Assembly: GCA_004009845.1 (NCBI GenBank)
Contig: RMBW01000006.1
Coordinates: 548,842 to 612,841 of the forward strand
Origin: Davidsoniella eucalypti
Taxonomy: Eukaryota > Ascomycota > Sordariomycetes > Microascales > Ceratocystidaceae
Direction of reading: 5' to 3'
DNA length: 64,000 nt
Part shown: positions 1-11,040 of the stretch, one piece after another
Layout: every line of letters begins with the position of its first letter
How positions within the stretch are numbered: the stretch's first letter is position 1
The notes under the pieces: generated by a model
Databases searched by the model: none
Told to the model about the DNA's origin: nothing
What the model saw: the letters and a program-made list of their open reading frames with translations, nothing else
Program-made: the position numbers and the translations under genes

Positions 1-571
1 TCCTTATTACTCAAGTTGCTAAGACATTGCATTGTGGGAATACTATCACGTATAAAGGCTATAAAACTTACGTCACGGACAGACATGATGTTGATGTAGT
101 ACTCAGTCTCCTGGGGGTGGGGGACGAAGGGCTCGACCTAAGATATATTGTGAGCATTGGCAAACATGAAAGCTATTGTAGGGAATATCAACATACCAAG
201 AAGTGTCTTAGAACACCAGAAGTGTGCTCGACAACCTGCTCCTTACCAGCACGAGCGGCAACCCACTCGCGGGCCTCAGCCCAGGTCTTGTTGAGGGCCA
301 GAAGGCCACTCTTACCTCTACGCTTGATCAGCTGGTCGGGCTTCGCGACGAACTTGGCGCCGGGGGCCAGGAGCCAAGGGTAGGTGGACTCAGCCTGGGA
401 CAGGATGGTTTCGATGCTCTCGCCCTCAGAGAAGTGAAGAGTGGCAAGCTTGGAGGGGGGGTTGTGAGTAGTGGGAGCGGGAAGAGGGCTGGGCTTGATC
501 ACCGGCGAGCGGGTGAGATGGTAGTTAACGATGGCCTTGCCATCAGCCTCGAAGATCGACTTGGCGGACAT
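1..571 (-). CDS. acl2: ATP-citrate lyase subunit 2 (ATP-grasp/succinyl-CoA-synthetase-beta-like subunit), 3' part outside window
   Basis: N-terminal part of the smaller fungal ATP-citrate lyase subunit. The enzyme is cytosolic and converts citrate, CoA and ATP to acetyl-CoA and oxaloacetate; this subunit carries the ATP-grasp half. Exon 1 is 571-197 (125 codons) and starts MSAKSIFEADGKAIVNYHL; the stretches TYPWLLAPGAKFVAKPDQLI and KRRGKSGLLALNKTW are family hallmarks. Intron 1 (196-138) has donor GTATGT and acceptor TTAG. Exon 2 is 137-72 (22 codons, VEPFVPHPQETEYYINI, ending SVRD). A second GTAAGT donor follows at 71, and its intron runs off the window edge because the expected GDWI continuation is absent in bases 1-70. 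Both junctions are in phase 0. The gene is divergently oriented from acl1, so the two share the 5.4 kb between them. A GTAAGT donor at 1441-1436 on this strand could belong to a spliced 5' leader; that is inference. Confidence 0.93.
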
Positions 572-1804
572 TTTGTTTGTGTGATGAAAACAGCGGTTGA
601 AGCGAAAGAAGAGTGTTGGGTTGTTGAGTATCGTAGTTTTGGAGAGTTGTAGATGAAGAAGAAGAAGAAAAGAGATCTAGAGACGCTGGAGATATAAATA
701 AATGGTTAGCAGGTTTGTTTTTGTCTACCTTCTTAGAGACGGAAGGAACACACGCAAGCTCTTTCTTAAAATCGATATCTCGATGTTTTGATGCTGGAGA
801 GTAACGGCAGTTGCTAGAAGGTGGAAGGGGGAACGAACATCAATAAACAAGACGCATAAGCAACAGACAGCAAGGTAAGTGGGTATTGTCAAGGTACAAT
901 TAGGATAGTGGATTTCTAGCACCTCATTTGAGCAAGTATCAAAAGGTCAAGAAAAAGAAGCGGAAAGGAAAGAAAGAAAGACTCTTGCGAGGTCGGGGCG
1001 GGTCTCGTGAATATTTCAAGCAACAAACAGGCTTCTAGATGAAAGCGAGAATGAAATCGAGCTTCAGTCTGGGATTGCGGGGTGGAAAATGCATCAAGTG
1101 GAATAGTGGTCAAGGGAAAGGAGGGGTGTTGTGTCAGTGCTTGAACCCAACTGAAGGTTCTGTAAGTAAGCACTGTAATATAGGGCCATGGCTCCCAAGC
1201 AGAACAGACCACCAATCAACCAATGTACCGCACCAAAATTACACTCAGGTTATAGGAACAGCGGATAAGGTATTGCATTGCTTAAACTGTGAGGTATGAG
1301 AGCATATACACAACAGATATGATGGCAGTATCGATAGCTCGTAGGGAATGATCAACAATGTATAAGGAAACATCAACAGTAAACAACAAAACAACACCAG
1401 GAACAACAGAAACAACAACAATGGGATAGGAAGTAACTTACCTACGAGGCAGACACAGACAGCACGAGTAAGAACGTGACCTATCGAGGAAACAGAGAAT
1501 GAGCAAGGAAAAGGAAAACACAAAAAAAACAGAAAATGGAAAATGGGAAGGGGAAGAAAGTGTTTTGATAAGACTGTCGGAATAACAAGGAAGGCCGGGC
1601 TGGACTCACTTTCAGTAAGCTTGACCAAGAAAACAGGGACAAGTCACAATGACCAAATAGAGAAGCAAAGCCAAAAGAGAGAGAGAGAAGACACTGGGGA
1701 AGAGAAGCTTTGAGAGAGATGTTGGTCCAACAAAGAGCCCAGCAAACGCAAGTGTAGAACTGCAAAAAGATGGCAAAGGAGGGGCAGGGAATGGTTGGCT
1801 AAGG

Positions 1805-1812
1805 CCAATTGG
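1805..1812. promoter_or_regulatory. Palindromic CCAAT box (CCAATTGG)
   Basis: The octamer CCAATTGG reads as a CCAAT pentamer on both strands. CCAAT is the recognition core of the fungal HAP/CBF complex, which acts on many metabolic genes. It lies about 1.2 kb upstream of the acl2 start. Function is inferred; the sequence could occur by chance. Confidence 0.3.
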
Positions 1813-2292
1813 TCGATGGCCAACGGGTTGAAATAATCAATGGCCGATGGATGGGGGGATGAGGATGAAGATTGATGGGGCCGTCCTAGATTGGCGACAC
1901 AGTGCGTGAAAACGCACCGCCATGAACTAGCCGTTGGGCCAAGACGAAAGCCGCAGCGCAGCCGAAAAATCCAGGCAGACTAACATTTGATGGCCAAAAA
2001 GAGATACAGGTAGGCTAGTCAGACAAAGTTGGACAGTCAGAGACAAGTCGTTAATCACTAGCCACTAGCTTAGGCTAAGCTAGACCGTGGTTGCGCTTAC
2101 ACATAACAGAACATCCCTTATGATTATCTGGAATACATACGAGAGCAAAAGAAAACAATACTAGTGGCTTAATTCACAATGTGTACAACTAGGTATAATC
2201 GGATGGGCCACAAGCAAAGGTTCCGACCGTAAGACAACGAACGGGGTCCGTCGGGAACAAAGCGAATCAAGGGCTTGTCCGGATAATCGAGG

Positions 2293-2363
2293 GACAATCT
2301 TGACAATCTTGCTGCAGGTACTGCAACAGGTACTGCAATATAGTGCAATATAGTGCAATATAG
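2293..2363. repeat. Three back-to-back short tandem repeats
   Basis: GACAATCTT occurs twice in tandem (2293-2310), then CAGGTACTGCAA twice in tandem (2315-2338), then TGCAATATAG three times in tandem (2334-2363, sharing its first bases with the preceding unit). All copies are exact. The cluster lies near the middle of the acl2-acl1 gap. It is a minisatellite-like patch with no assigned role. Confidence 0.9.
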
Positions 2364-5300
2364 TAACCATTAGGCTTTGCAACCCTCTAAACTTTACTCT
2401 ATAGGCGACACTTGGCCCTCTAGGGTACAGAGTTGGCCGCATCGTTCCGGACAAAGGAAGAGGGGGGAACAATCTTAGGCCTGTTTGGTGGATTTTTACC
2501 GCACCATCTCGCGTCTTATTGGTGGCTCAACAGAGCAAGACAGAAAGTGCAAGCGCAGCCCTGTTAGTCCAACTATTTGCAAGCTAAGCTCAAGCCCGCT
2601 AACAGCGCTTTCATGATCTGAAAGCAATGTTGTCTCCCGATCTACATCTATGATCAGCGGATAGTCTCAAGCCATTGGAGTAAGTATGGTATCAAGCAAG
2701 AAATCAAACTGCCTGATCTGAGTCGAAGCTTGACCTTTCGGGCTTCAAGACGAGTCGCTCGCTCTCTCGCTCTCTGCCGCTTGTCGCCCCCGCTTTCTTT
2801 GGGTTATTCTGCCTGTTGGGCTTTCTTTCATTTTGTTGCCCTTTCGACCTCCCACTTCGCCTATATTTGTCATTTACGGACATTCGATGGGGGAAATTAT
2901 TCCATCACATCTTTTGACTCGGGCCCTAGTGGGCAGCAACTGGTTCAACGGGCCTTGCACTCCTCCGAAGCGATACAATACTGCACTGTTACGGTAACGA
3001 TATAAGTACAACTTGGGATATCTCTGGGCTTCGCAATGCAAGTACCGAAGAGATTCGTTTGCTGTAACCATGCGACAGTCTCGGAAGGATGAACATCTAC
3101 GGCTCTGCTCTCCAACTGTGAGACGTTGGCGCTGTGATGCGATTAAACGTGTTCGTACATGATCAGCTAAGCTAGTTGCCATCACAGGTCAAAGCCTGCC
3201 AAGCTATGACACCATAGCAAACATATCAAAAGCTCGGCTCGAATGCGTTTACGCTTTCCTTGTTCGCCTGAATAAAATGGACAACTGAGGCGAAGCCCGT
3301 CAACGCTACGCATTGTCGTGACAAAGGGGAAAGGGGCTAGATTAAGCAAGTTCTTGTACCCTATTCGTGTGCCGGACAGTATCGAAAAGACGCCTAGTTA
3401 GTCAAAAGTACTAGCCGCCAATCGTAGTGATGACAATTGATGACTGACTGCTGTGACCTCCCCGGATTACGCTTCTTCTATGATTACTCCACGGGCAGGA
3501 TATATCACGGTTTAGCTCCATCACATAACGAGCTTTTAGATTGTGTGACCAGCGGCTGGCAGTATGTAGTGGTATATGCATTTGTAATATGTAACTAACA
3601 CCCGTGGACCCTGGTTTAGGCTTTGGTTTTTAGCCGACTGCGACCACTTGAGGAAGCTATGTAGCTAACGATACACGAGCTCACCGCCTTTGGCAACAAG
3701 TGGTACGGCTCTGTGCTTTGTTGCTTTGAGTGTGGATTGTTGGTTCTAGGAAACCATATTTGATGCCGAGTCCGCATATTCTCAACCTCACAACGATTAC
3801 GAACAAACCCAACTTGGTGGTCAGCGAGGACTAACTCGCAGATGGCAAAGAGCTTTGATGGTGTTTATTGGTACAATGAAAAGAAATAAGCGCAAAAGAC
3901 ACGAATAATGATAGGTGGCATGGCGGGGCTAGTTCTTAGTAATAATGTTAAATCATCCCCCACAAGACATGCCATTCCGAGGCGCCAACGGAAGTACGAG
4001 CACCAAAGCGCAGCGAGCAAACACTTATGCCGACGCTGCCTTTCCTTGATGTTCCGCTTGTAAATAGACACTTGAAGCGAATGCCTTGGTAATGGAGGCC
4101 CAAAGCGACGACAGCTAACAACACACATATAAGCGGCCCGGGTTGAGGATTCTCTACCACCAAGTCATCGTTATTGGGCTTCAATACCGTACTATGTCGG
4201 CTCTCTTGTGTCCATTCGTCCATTCATCCAGAATCAGTCGACTTTGGTTGGTGGGATGCTTTGCAGCGAAGAAGGAAAAATAATAAGCAAGCAATGAATG
4301 GCAAGCGACGCATAGACGGCCGGCCATATCCCACTTTTTACAATACAGATACAACCATGTTGTTTTCATTTTCAAGCCAACGCTGTTCTGGATCAATTGA
4401 AGGACGAGGTGGCTGGTCTGTAGGGAAAAATGTACGAATTAAACTCAGCCTAGACGCTTGATACATGTCTGGTCTCTAGGAAGGCTTTCCCCAGATTGCA
4501 AGTCCGACGTCCCTCGTCATCTTTGATCCGGTGACTTGACTTGGCCAAGCTGCGATAAGCAAGCTCAGACCTTGCATGCTTCAGCTTGCCGCTTATGGTC
4601 CGGTCAATGACGACTTCATCTCACACTCACTCATCAGCCCAGGCCAGTCCGGGCTGGTTAAACTCACCAACGGCTTGCTTTGTTGCCCAAGGGCTCGTCT
4701 GCCAACCAATCATCGCGAGCTAACAACACCTTCCACGCACAGTTTCTCACGATGCAGCTGCTTCTTACGCTTAATGCTTACTTGGTTGTACTTGGTTAGC
4801 CCAAGAAGGAAATCCTCCGCGCCCCACTGCGCCAACGGCTCTTTGGGCTTATACATATGTAGCGTTGTGTTGTGTTGTTGTCGCAGTCGATCACATCTCA
4901 CTGATTCCATAATTTAAATCGTAGATAGCCAACATGCAACCCCCTGCGTACAGTGCCAACAATTTTCCGCCCTTCCTTTGTCCCCGCCAACAATATCCTC
5001 CCTTCTGCCCCTCCTCCAGATTGTCCGTCCATCCATCTGGCCTGGACCGAACCCGAGCCATGTGAGAGGCGTTATAGTTGTGATTATAGCAGTGGTAGTA
5101 GGTCGTGGTAGTATTATAGTCACAAAAATCATGGTCTGAGAAGTCAGGGATGCTGTTTGAAGTCCCGGCGCCCAGCTGTGCACTACACGCCGCCGGACTG
5201 TCAACCTAGGGCCTAAAGTTATTGAGCTATCGCTTCCCCAACTCACCTCCCAACATCTTTCTATCTCGATGTTCCCCGTTCTCTCCCGCTTTTGTTTTCC

Positions 5301-5463
5301 TCTTCTTTTCGTATCTCATTTGATTCTCCTGCTTCCGCACTTGACTGTAGTATCAAATCTCTGCCTATACTAATGGTCTGCCTTTGCAATTGACTGTTTT
5401 ACTACTAGCATTTGGATCTATTTATTTGTTTGTTGACGTCCTTAGCATCAATATCCCTACAAG

Positions 5464-5556
5464 GTAAGAACAATAGCCCACTATAATATACATCAAGGAA
5501 ACAGCAACAAAAGTGCCCCTCTATTCTACGAAATGCCCCTCTATTTTGATTTCCAG
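5464..5556 (+). other. Candidate intron in the acl1 5' leader
   Basis: AAG is followed by GTAAGA at 5464, and a TTTCCAG acceptor ends at 5556, giving a 93-nt intron of normal fungal size. The region downstream is pyrimidine-rich and reads like transcribed leader. The proposal rests only on splice consensus and position. Confidence 0.35.
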
Positions 5557-5660
5557 GCTCCATAACAAAGAAATAAACAAGCTATCTAGGTAACTACTTA
5601 GGCTGTAGGGTCCTGTATTAGCACTATAAACTTGTTGCGAGCTCGGCTTTTTCTATAATT

Positions 5661-5690
5661 CCCACTCTCTTCTCTCTCTCTCTCCTCTAC
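5661..5690 (+). promoter_or_regulatory. CT-rich tract upstream of acl1
   Basis: A run of CT and TCTC repeats about 300 bases before the acl1 ATG, continuing as generally pyrimidine-rich sequence to about 5900. Such CT tracts are common around transcription starts of strongly expressed filamentous-fungal genes. The exact start site cannot be fixed from sequence. Confidence 0.4.
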
Positions 5691-5989
5691 ATCCCGTGTC
5701 GACAAGCCAAGCTCTCAAAGACGCTCTCTTCGCTTCCAGTTCTTTTTCGTCTCCGATCTCCTCTTCTTTTCCCCCTTCGCAAGCTTCCAAGCCTTCACAA
5801 GCTGCTCTTCCCTTGCTCCATTTTTTTCATCTGGGATTCCAAGGCTTACAGTTTCTCTCTTCCTCTTCTTCTTTAACAGGTCCTACCTCTGCTGTCCTGA
5901 GCATCGTCGAAACCCCTCTTCGGCTTCCTTTTAAACCATCATACCTCTGAAGAACCACCCATACAAACACCACCCACCTATCCGTCATC

Positions 5990-8021
5990 ATGGTTGCCAC
6001 CGCTGGCGGTCTGTCGGCCAACGACAATATCACGCGCTTCGGCGCCCCTAGCCGGCCTCTGAGCCCTCTGCCTGAACATGCTCTGTTCACTGACAAGACT
6101 CGCTGCTTCGTCTACGGTCTGCAGCCCCGTGCCGTCCAGGGCATGCTGGACTTTGACTTCATCTGCAAGCGTAAGACTCCCTCTGTCGCTGGCATCATCT
6201 ACACCTTTGGTGGCCAGTTCGTCTCCAAGATGTACTGGGGCACCAGCGAGACTCTCCTGCCCGTCTACCAGGAAGTCAGCAAGGCCATAGCCAAGCACCC
6301 CGAAGTTGACGTTGTTGTCAACTTTGCTTCTTCACGTAGTGTCTACAGCTCTACTCTGGAGCTCATGGAAAACCCCCAGATCAAGACCATCGCCATCATT
6401 GCCGAGGGTGTCCCCGAGCGTGTAAGTGAACCTAGCTTCAAGAGTATCAAACTCATCGTACAGCTACTAATGCTTCCCTCCATATCTATAGCGCGCCCGT
6501 GAGATTGCCCACATTGCCCAGAAGAAGGGCGTTACCATCATTGGTCCTGCCACCGTCGGTGGTATCAAGCCCGGCTGCTTCAAGATCGGTAACACCGGTG
6601 GTATGATGGATAACATTGTTGCTTCCAAGCTGTACCGCAAGGGCTCTGTTGGCTACGTCTCCAAGTCTGGCGGTATGTCCAACGAGCTCAACAACATTGT
6701 TGCCCAGGTCACCGACGGTGTCCACGAGGGTGTTGCCATTGGTGGTGACCGTTACCCCGGTACCACCTTTATTGACCACCTACTCCGTTACCAGGCCGAT
6801 CCCGAGTGCAAGATCCTGCTGCTTCTGGGTGAGGTAGGTGGTGTTGAAGAGTACAAGGTCATCAAGGCTGTCGAGGACGGCATCATCACCAAGCCCGTTG
6901 TTGCCTGGGCTATCGGTACTTGCGCCAGCATGTTCAAGACTGAGGTTCAGTTCGGTCACGCTGGTGCTTTCGCCAACTCCGACCTAGAGACCGCCGTTGC
7001 CAAGAACCAGAAGATGCGCGAAGCTGGCTTCCACGTCCCCAAGACCTTCGAGGAGCTTCCCGAAGTCCTGAAGGAGGTCTACGATAACCTTGTTGCCAAT
7101 GGCACCATCAAGCCTTCTGCTGAGCCTGCCGTTCCCAAGATCCCCATGGATTACTCCTGGGCTCAGGAGCTGGGTCTCATCCGTAAGCCCGCTGCCTTCA
7201 TCTCCACTATCTCTGATGATCGTGGTCAGGAGCTGCTGTACGCTGGCATGCCCATCTCGGATGTGTTCAAGGAGGAGATTGGTATCGGCGGTGTCATGTC
7301 CTTGCTTTGGTTCCGTCGTCGCCTTCCCAACTACGCCTCCAAGTTCCTAGAGATGGTTCTCATGCTCACTGCCGACCACGGTCCGGCTGTCTCTGGTGCC
7401 ATGAACACCATCATCACCACTCGTGCTGGCAAGGATCTTATCAGCGCTCTAGTGTCTGGTCTGTTGACCATTGGTTCTCGTTTCGGTGGTGCTCTGGACG
7501 GTGCCGCTGAGGAGTTCACCAAGGCTTTCGACAAGGGCCTGTCTCCCCGTGACTTCGTCGATGGCATGCGTAAGGCCAACAAGCTGATTCCTGGCATCGG
7601 CCACAGAATCAAGTCCCGCAACAACCCGGATCTGCGTGTTGAGCTTGTCAAGGACTACGTCAAGGCCAACTTCCCCACTCACAAACTTCTCGACTACGCT
7701 CTTGCTGTTGAGACCGTGACCACTTCCAAGAAGGATAACCTGATTCTGAACGTTGACGGTTGCATTGCTGTCTGCTTCGTGGATCTTGTCCGCAACTGCG
7801 GTGCTTTCTCTCCTGAAGAGGCTGAGGACTACCTGAAGATGGGTGTTCTGAACGGTCTCTTCGTCCTAGGTCGCTCGATCGGTCTGATTGCCCACTACCT
7901 TGATCAGAAGCGTCTGCGTACTGGTCTGTACCGCCACCCTTGGGATGATATCACTTACCTGCTGCCCAACCTCAGCAACGGCCCCCCTGGTGCCGAGGGC
8001 AGAGTGGAGGTGACGATCTAA
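5990..8021 (+). CDS. acl1: ATP-citrate lyase subunit 1 (succinyl-CoA-synthetase-alpha-like plus citryl-CoA lyase part)
   Basis: Larger fungal ATP-citrate lyase subunit, 653 aa from two exons: 5990-6421 and 6492-8021. The 70-nt intron has donor GTAAGT and acceptor ATAG and is in phase 0. N-terminal residues about 1-330 are the CoA-binding/ligase part; the phosphohistidine motif FGHAGAF has its His near residue 300. The C-terminal part is citrate-synthase-like, with the catalytic-type motif GIGHRIKSRNNPD (His near 515). Length fits the family (about 615-675 aa). With acl2 it forms the cytosolic enzyme that supplies acetyl-CoA for lipid synthesis and histone acetylation. Codon use favours C-ending codons, as in highly expressed genes. 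The start is the first ATG (MVATAGGLSANDNITRFGAP), which matches the family N-terminus. Confidence 0.97.
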
Positions 8022-8914
8022 AGAAAATGGACAGTTCGGCGAGAGAAGTCGAAAATTGGTTGGCTTAGTCTGGATAGGAAGCAAATGTCTATCTTCATTG
8101 TCTCTCCACAAAGCCTGCACAGGAATAAACGGTTTGAATTATAGGATCATCGTGGGATGTATGCTACTATGCTTGGCTTTTGTTTTGTGTTTTTTTTTAA
8201 GTTTACAATTTTTTTACGGTTGTCTGCCAGTTGCCGTCACCAACCAAGTCACGAAAGTTTGATTATGGAAAGAAGAGTAAATACGGGGAGAAGGCTGAAA
8301 TGGCGAATCACGGGGGATGAATGGAAATGAAGGATGGAACGTGACGTCTACCAAGCATGTCTTTGATAGTGGCAAAGTAGTTCACTTATGAGATTTAAAG
8401 TAATAACTGATATTTGTTAATGACTCTTAAATATGCATTATTAGCACATTGTGTTTGTGATATTTTAATGATATTTTACATGATTTCTGTCGTTTTATTA
8501 CACGTTGGAGCCGGTTACACAATCGGTAATAATTATATAGGTCACGTGCATAAATGGTGGGGGCGTTGAGGTCATGATAAAGTAAGCTCCGCCAAATATT
8601 TCCCGGCAACTCAAGAGAACTTGAAGCGATTGATTGAACAAGCAATCATTGCGACAAAAGCTGAATCGACAGCAACAGTGGATGTACGTTAATTTTATAT
8701 GTGCGATGATATTTGGTCTTACAGTAGTTGTCTTCCTTCAGGATAACTAACTTCTTTTCGGTATAGAACTCTACTCACTATCGACAACAACACGAACCCT
8801 GATCACCATAGTTGTTGGCACGACGAAGCAAGCATCATATCCATAGCCGCGGTTGCTTTCTCTTTTTTTTTTCAATTTCCCCTCAACCTACAACAACCTT
8901 GACACACCGAGCCA
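8022..8914. other. Intergenic: acl1 3' region and uL30m promoter
   Basis: T-rich acl1 3' flank (about 8170-8220), then AT-rich sequence with a CACGTG at 8543-8548. A pyrimidine-rich stretch at about 8850-8885 precedes the uL30m start. No gene is seen. Confidence 0.6.
8543..8548. promoter_or_regulatory. E-box CACGTG upstream of mitochondrial ribosomal protein uL30m
   Basis: GTCACGTGC, with the CACGTG core 366 bases upstream of the uL30m ATG. CACGTG is the Cbf1/bHLH core. A similar site lies 331 bases before the other mitochondrial ribosomal protein gene of the window (51352-51357). Function is inferred. Confidence 0.35.
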
Positions 8915-9178
8915 ATGAGCTTCTTCCAAGTCACACTACGGCGATCGGCCATCGGTCTACCGAAACGGACGCGCGGTGTCCTCGCAGCTCTCGGTCTACG
9001 CAAGCGCGAACAAATCGTATTTCATCCAGCAGCGCCAGAGTTTGTGGGCATGATTATGAAAGTTAAGGAACTCGTCAATGTCAAAGAGGTTCCTCGGGCA
9101 CTCTTGCATTCTGAAATCAAGCAGGCACGGACGCCGGCTACGGGTTTCGTCAAGGTTGGAAGCACGAGAGAGATATAA
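8915..9178 (+). CDS. mrpl33: Mitochondrial large-subunit ribosomal protein uL30m (54S L33-type)
   Basis: Intronless 87-residue protein of the L30 family. It starts MSFFQVTLRRSAIGLPKRTR and contains the L30 signature LGLRKREQIVFHP followed by VGMIMKVKELVNVKEV. These match fungal mitochondrial uL30m, a structural protein of the mitoribosome large subunit. The short basic N-terminus fits both import into mitochondria and the L30 fold itself. Length is normal for fungal homologues (about 85-110 aa). It stands between acl1 and eaf3; its neighbours give no functional link. The (AG)11 repeat just after the stop lies in its 3' flank. Confidence 0.9.
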   Translation: MSFFQVTLRRSAIGLPKRTRGVLAALGLRKREQIVFHPAAPEFVGMIMKVKELVNVKEVPRALLHSEIKQARTPATGFVKVGSTREI

Positions 9179-9793
9179 GGTAGAAGAGAGAGAGAGAGAG
9201 AGAGAGGTGGGGGATTGGATGGGTGTGCTAAAGCTAAGAATGGAAAGTGTATGATACTTCGTTCAAGAGGAAATATTCGGTTTTTTTATACTTTTTTTTT
9301 CCAATTCTATGCTGGGGATAAGTATATTAGCATATATATAACAATTTATTGCTTTCCCTTCCCATTTTCTTATACACATGTACTTATCAACAGTATACAA
9401 ACTTCAATCATTAGAAACCGAACTTGGAAAATTAAAACACTACTAAGTTACATGTCTATTTTCACCAAGAAAACATAGAACAGAAGAAAAATATGGAAAA
9501 AGAGAAAAGATGAAAGATGAAAACACAAAAAAAAAAAACATCGCTAGCAGTATATAAAACAAAACTGTATCAAAAGAAAACATAGTTGTGAACCTCTGAT
9601 TCATGGTTAATAATATCAGAGAAGTGGCCAGAAATGAGAAGCAAGAGAGACGAGGAAAAGGCAACCTCATAGCATAAATCGGGTGAAAGGAATAAAGAGA
9701 GAGAAAGAAAAGGCAAGCCTACAACCGTGTAATGATACGGTGTTCCTCTTTTCTTGTTTTTGTCGTTGTTGGGGTACGTTTTTGGTCTCTTCT
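9179..9793. other. Convergent intergenic region between uL30m and eaf3
   Basis: The 3' flanks of two converging genes. Contains an (AG)11 microsatellite at 9185-9206 and AT-rich, A-rich sequence (about 9250-9550). No coding potential is supported. Confidence 0.6.
9185..9206 (+). repeat. (AG)11 microsatellite
   Basis: Twenty-two bases of uninterrupted AG dinucleotide directly 3' of the uL30m stop codon. Confidence 0.95.
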
Positions 9794-11040
9794 CTACACC
9801 TGTCCCAACTTGGCCTGCTCGACATACTCAACTGAAGGCGATTCGTAGTCCTTAGTGAAATACTTTTGCGCATTGCGGCCTAGCCATATAGAGAACTTGA
9901 GTAGTTCTTCGCGCAGACGAGCTACAGATTGCTGATCCATGTTGGTCTGGGCAACGAGTTCAGGCAGTGATACTACATGTGAAGCATTAGTCTCGGAAGA
10001 TACAGAAGGGGGTATAAAAGGAAGGGCAACTAGTTGGTCAAGAGCTTACCAAGAAGACGCGCAAGATGTTCAGCGCCGTATGTGTCACAGGGCCCGGTAT
10101 ATTTCTCCGAGCCGCCTTCCCATAGTTTGACCATATCATGATACTGCGGTCTCTCAAATCTAACAGTGGCGAAATTGTCAGTAACCAATTCTCTCTCTCT
10201 CTCTCTCTGCTTGCTCAAGCGTGGTCTGTGGCATTACCTGTATAGCAGAATCTTGCTAAGAGCCTTTTCAAAGTACTCACGAAGACCAGCGACCACTTCG
10301 TACAAAATGTCGAGGTTCGCCGAGTTCTCCTCGAGTTCCTTCTTCGTCTTCTGTGCAGCCAGATAGTCATCCAGAATCTGTGATACAGGTTGTGGATTTG
10401 GCGTCGGCACCAACATGTAGTTCTTGGTGATATTTTCCCAGTCATCCACTAGTTGTGCCTTGATATGGTCTGCAATCGGCAGTTTAATCGACGGCCGCGC
10501 ATGGAAGGCATCTTCCTGCTCAAGATCATAGTCACGTGCGCGCCGAGGACCGCGTCCATGGGTAGTTCCACTACCACCCGCACCAGAACCGCCGTTTCCT
10601 CCCGCCGTGCTGGTGATGCGCTCTTCGCTACCGCGGGCACTGCTATCGGCGCGGTTAGACTTCTTGCCGCCGAACCCGCCAACGGCCTTGAAGCCATTTC
10701 CAGCGCCACTGCCACCGCCTCCGCTGCCACCGTTGCCACCAGGGCCACCACCGCCGCCCATACCACCGCTACCGCTGCCGTTCTTGAGAGAGAGATTCTT
10801 TGCTTGGGCCTGGAGCTGGTTGGCTAGCTCTCTGTTCTCTTCAGTGAACTTGCGCATGCGGTCGGACGTGACCCAGTCGTCCCAGGTGTTCTTCCAGCCC
10901 TTGTAATGGATCTTGAACTTCCATTCCCCCTGCGGACCTTTGACATCTAGCACTTTGGCTTCATAGAGCATCTCATGATGGAAACAAAGCACGCGCTCCT
11001 CCTTGACAAATGGAGAAACAGCTTGGCGAGAAGGGGCCAT
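9794..11040 (-). CDS. eaf3: Eaf3/MRG15-type chromodomain protein (NuA4 and Rpd3S subunit)
   Basis: 363-residue protein from three exons: 11040-10238, 10159-10050 and 9972-9794, with introns of 78 and 77 nt (donors GTAATG and GTAAGC). Residues about 11-66 form a chromo-barrel domain; Y26, Y46, W49 and W53 fall where MRG15 has its methyl-lysine aromatic cage. A Gly/Ser-rich linker covers about residues 86-165. The MRG domain starts near residue 180 (HARPSIKLPI) and includes KILLYRFERPQY, whose Arg codon is split by intron 1. Family members read H3K36 methylation and belong to the NuA4 acetyltransferase and an Rpd3S-type deacetylase. Length fits fungal Eaf3 (about 330-400 aa). A (CT)9 repeat lies inside intron 1 (10191-10208). 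The gene converges on uL30m. Confidence 0.95.
10191..10208 (+). repeat. (CT)9 microsatellite in eaf3 intron 1
   Basis: Eighteen bases of CT (AG on the transcribed strand) inside the 78-nt first intron of eaf3. Confidence 0.95.

Larger units (their letters stand above)
572..5989. other. 5.4 kb gene-free interval between divergent acl2 and acl1
   Basis: Both strands were read and no convincing protein gene was found; the open frames are short, low-complexity and match nothing I know. It should hold the promoters and 5' leaders of acl2 (left, minus strand) and acl1 (right, plus strand). Visible structure: a palindromic CCAATTGG at 1805-1812, nested tandem repeats at 2293-2363, splice-donor-like GTAAGT on the minus strand at 1441-1436, and pyrimidine-rich sequence with a candidate leader intron close to acl1 (5464-5690). 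Base composition looks like ordinary intergenic DNA of the window. Confidence 0.7.

Noticed and set aside
224..652. Plus-strand 142-codon frame over acl2 exon 1
   Set aside because: The opposite strand encodes the conserved ACL N-terminus; this is its shadow.
1245..1765. Overlapping hydrophobic minus-strand frames upstream of acl2
   Set aside because: They are Leu/Phe/Ser-rich translations of pyrimidine-rich leader sequence, with splice-donor-like sites inside; no protein evidence.
10449..10906. Pro/Ala-rich frames opposite and beside the eaf3 Gly-rich linker
   Set aside because: They come from the low-complexity GGN-rich linker read in other frames.
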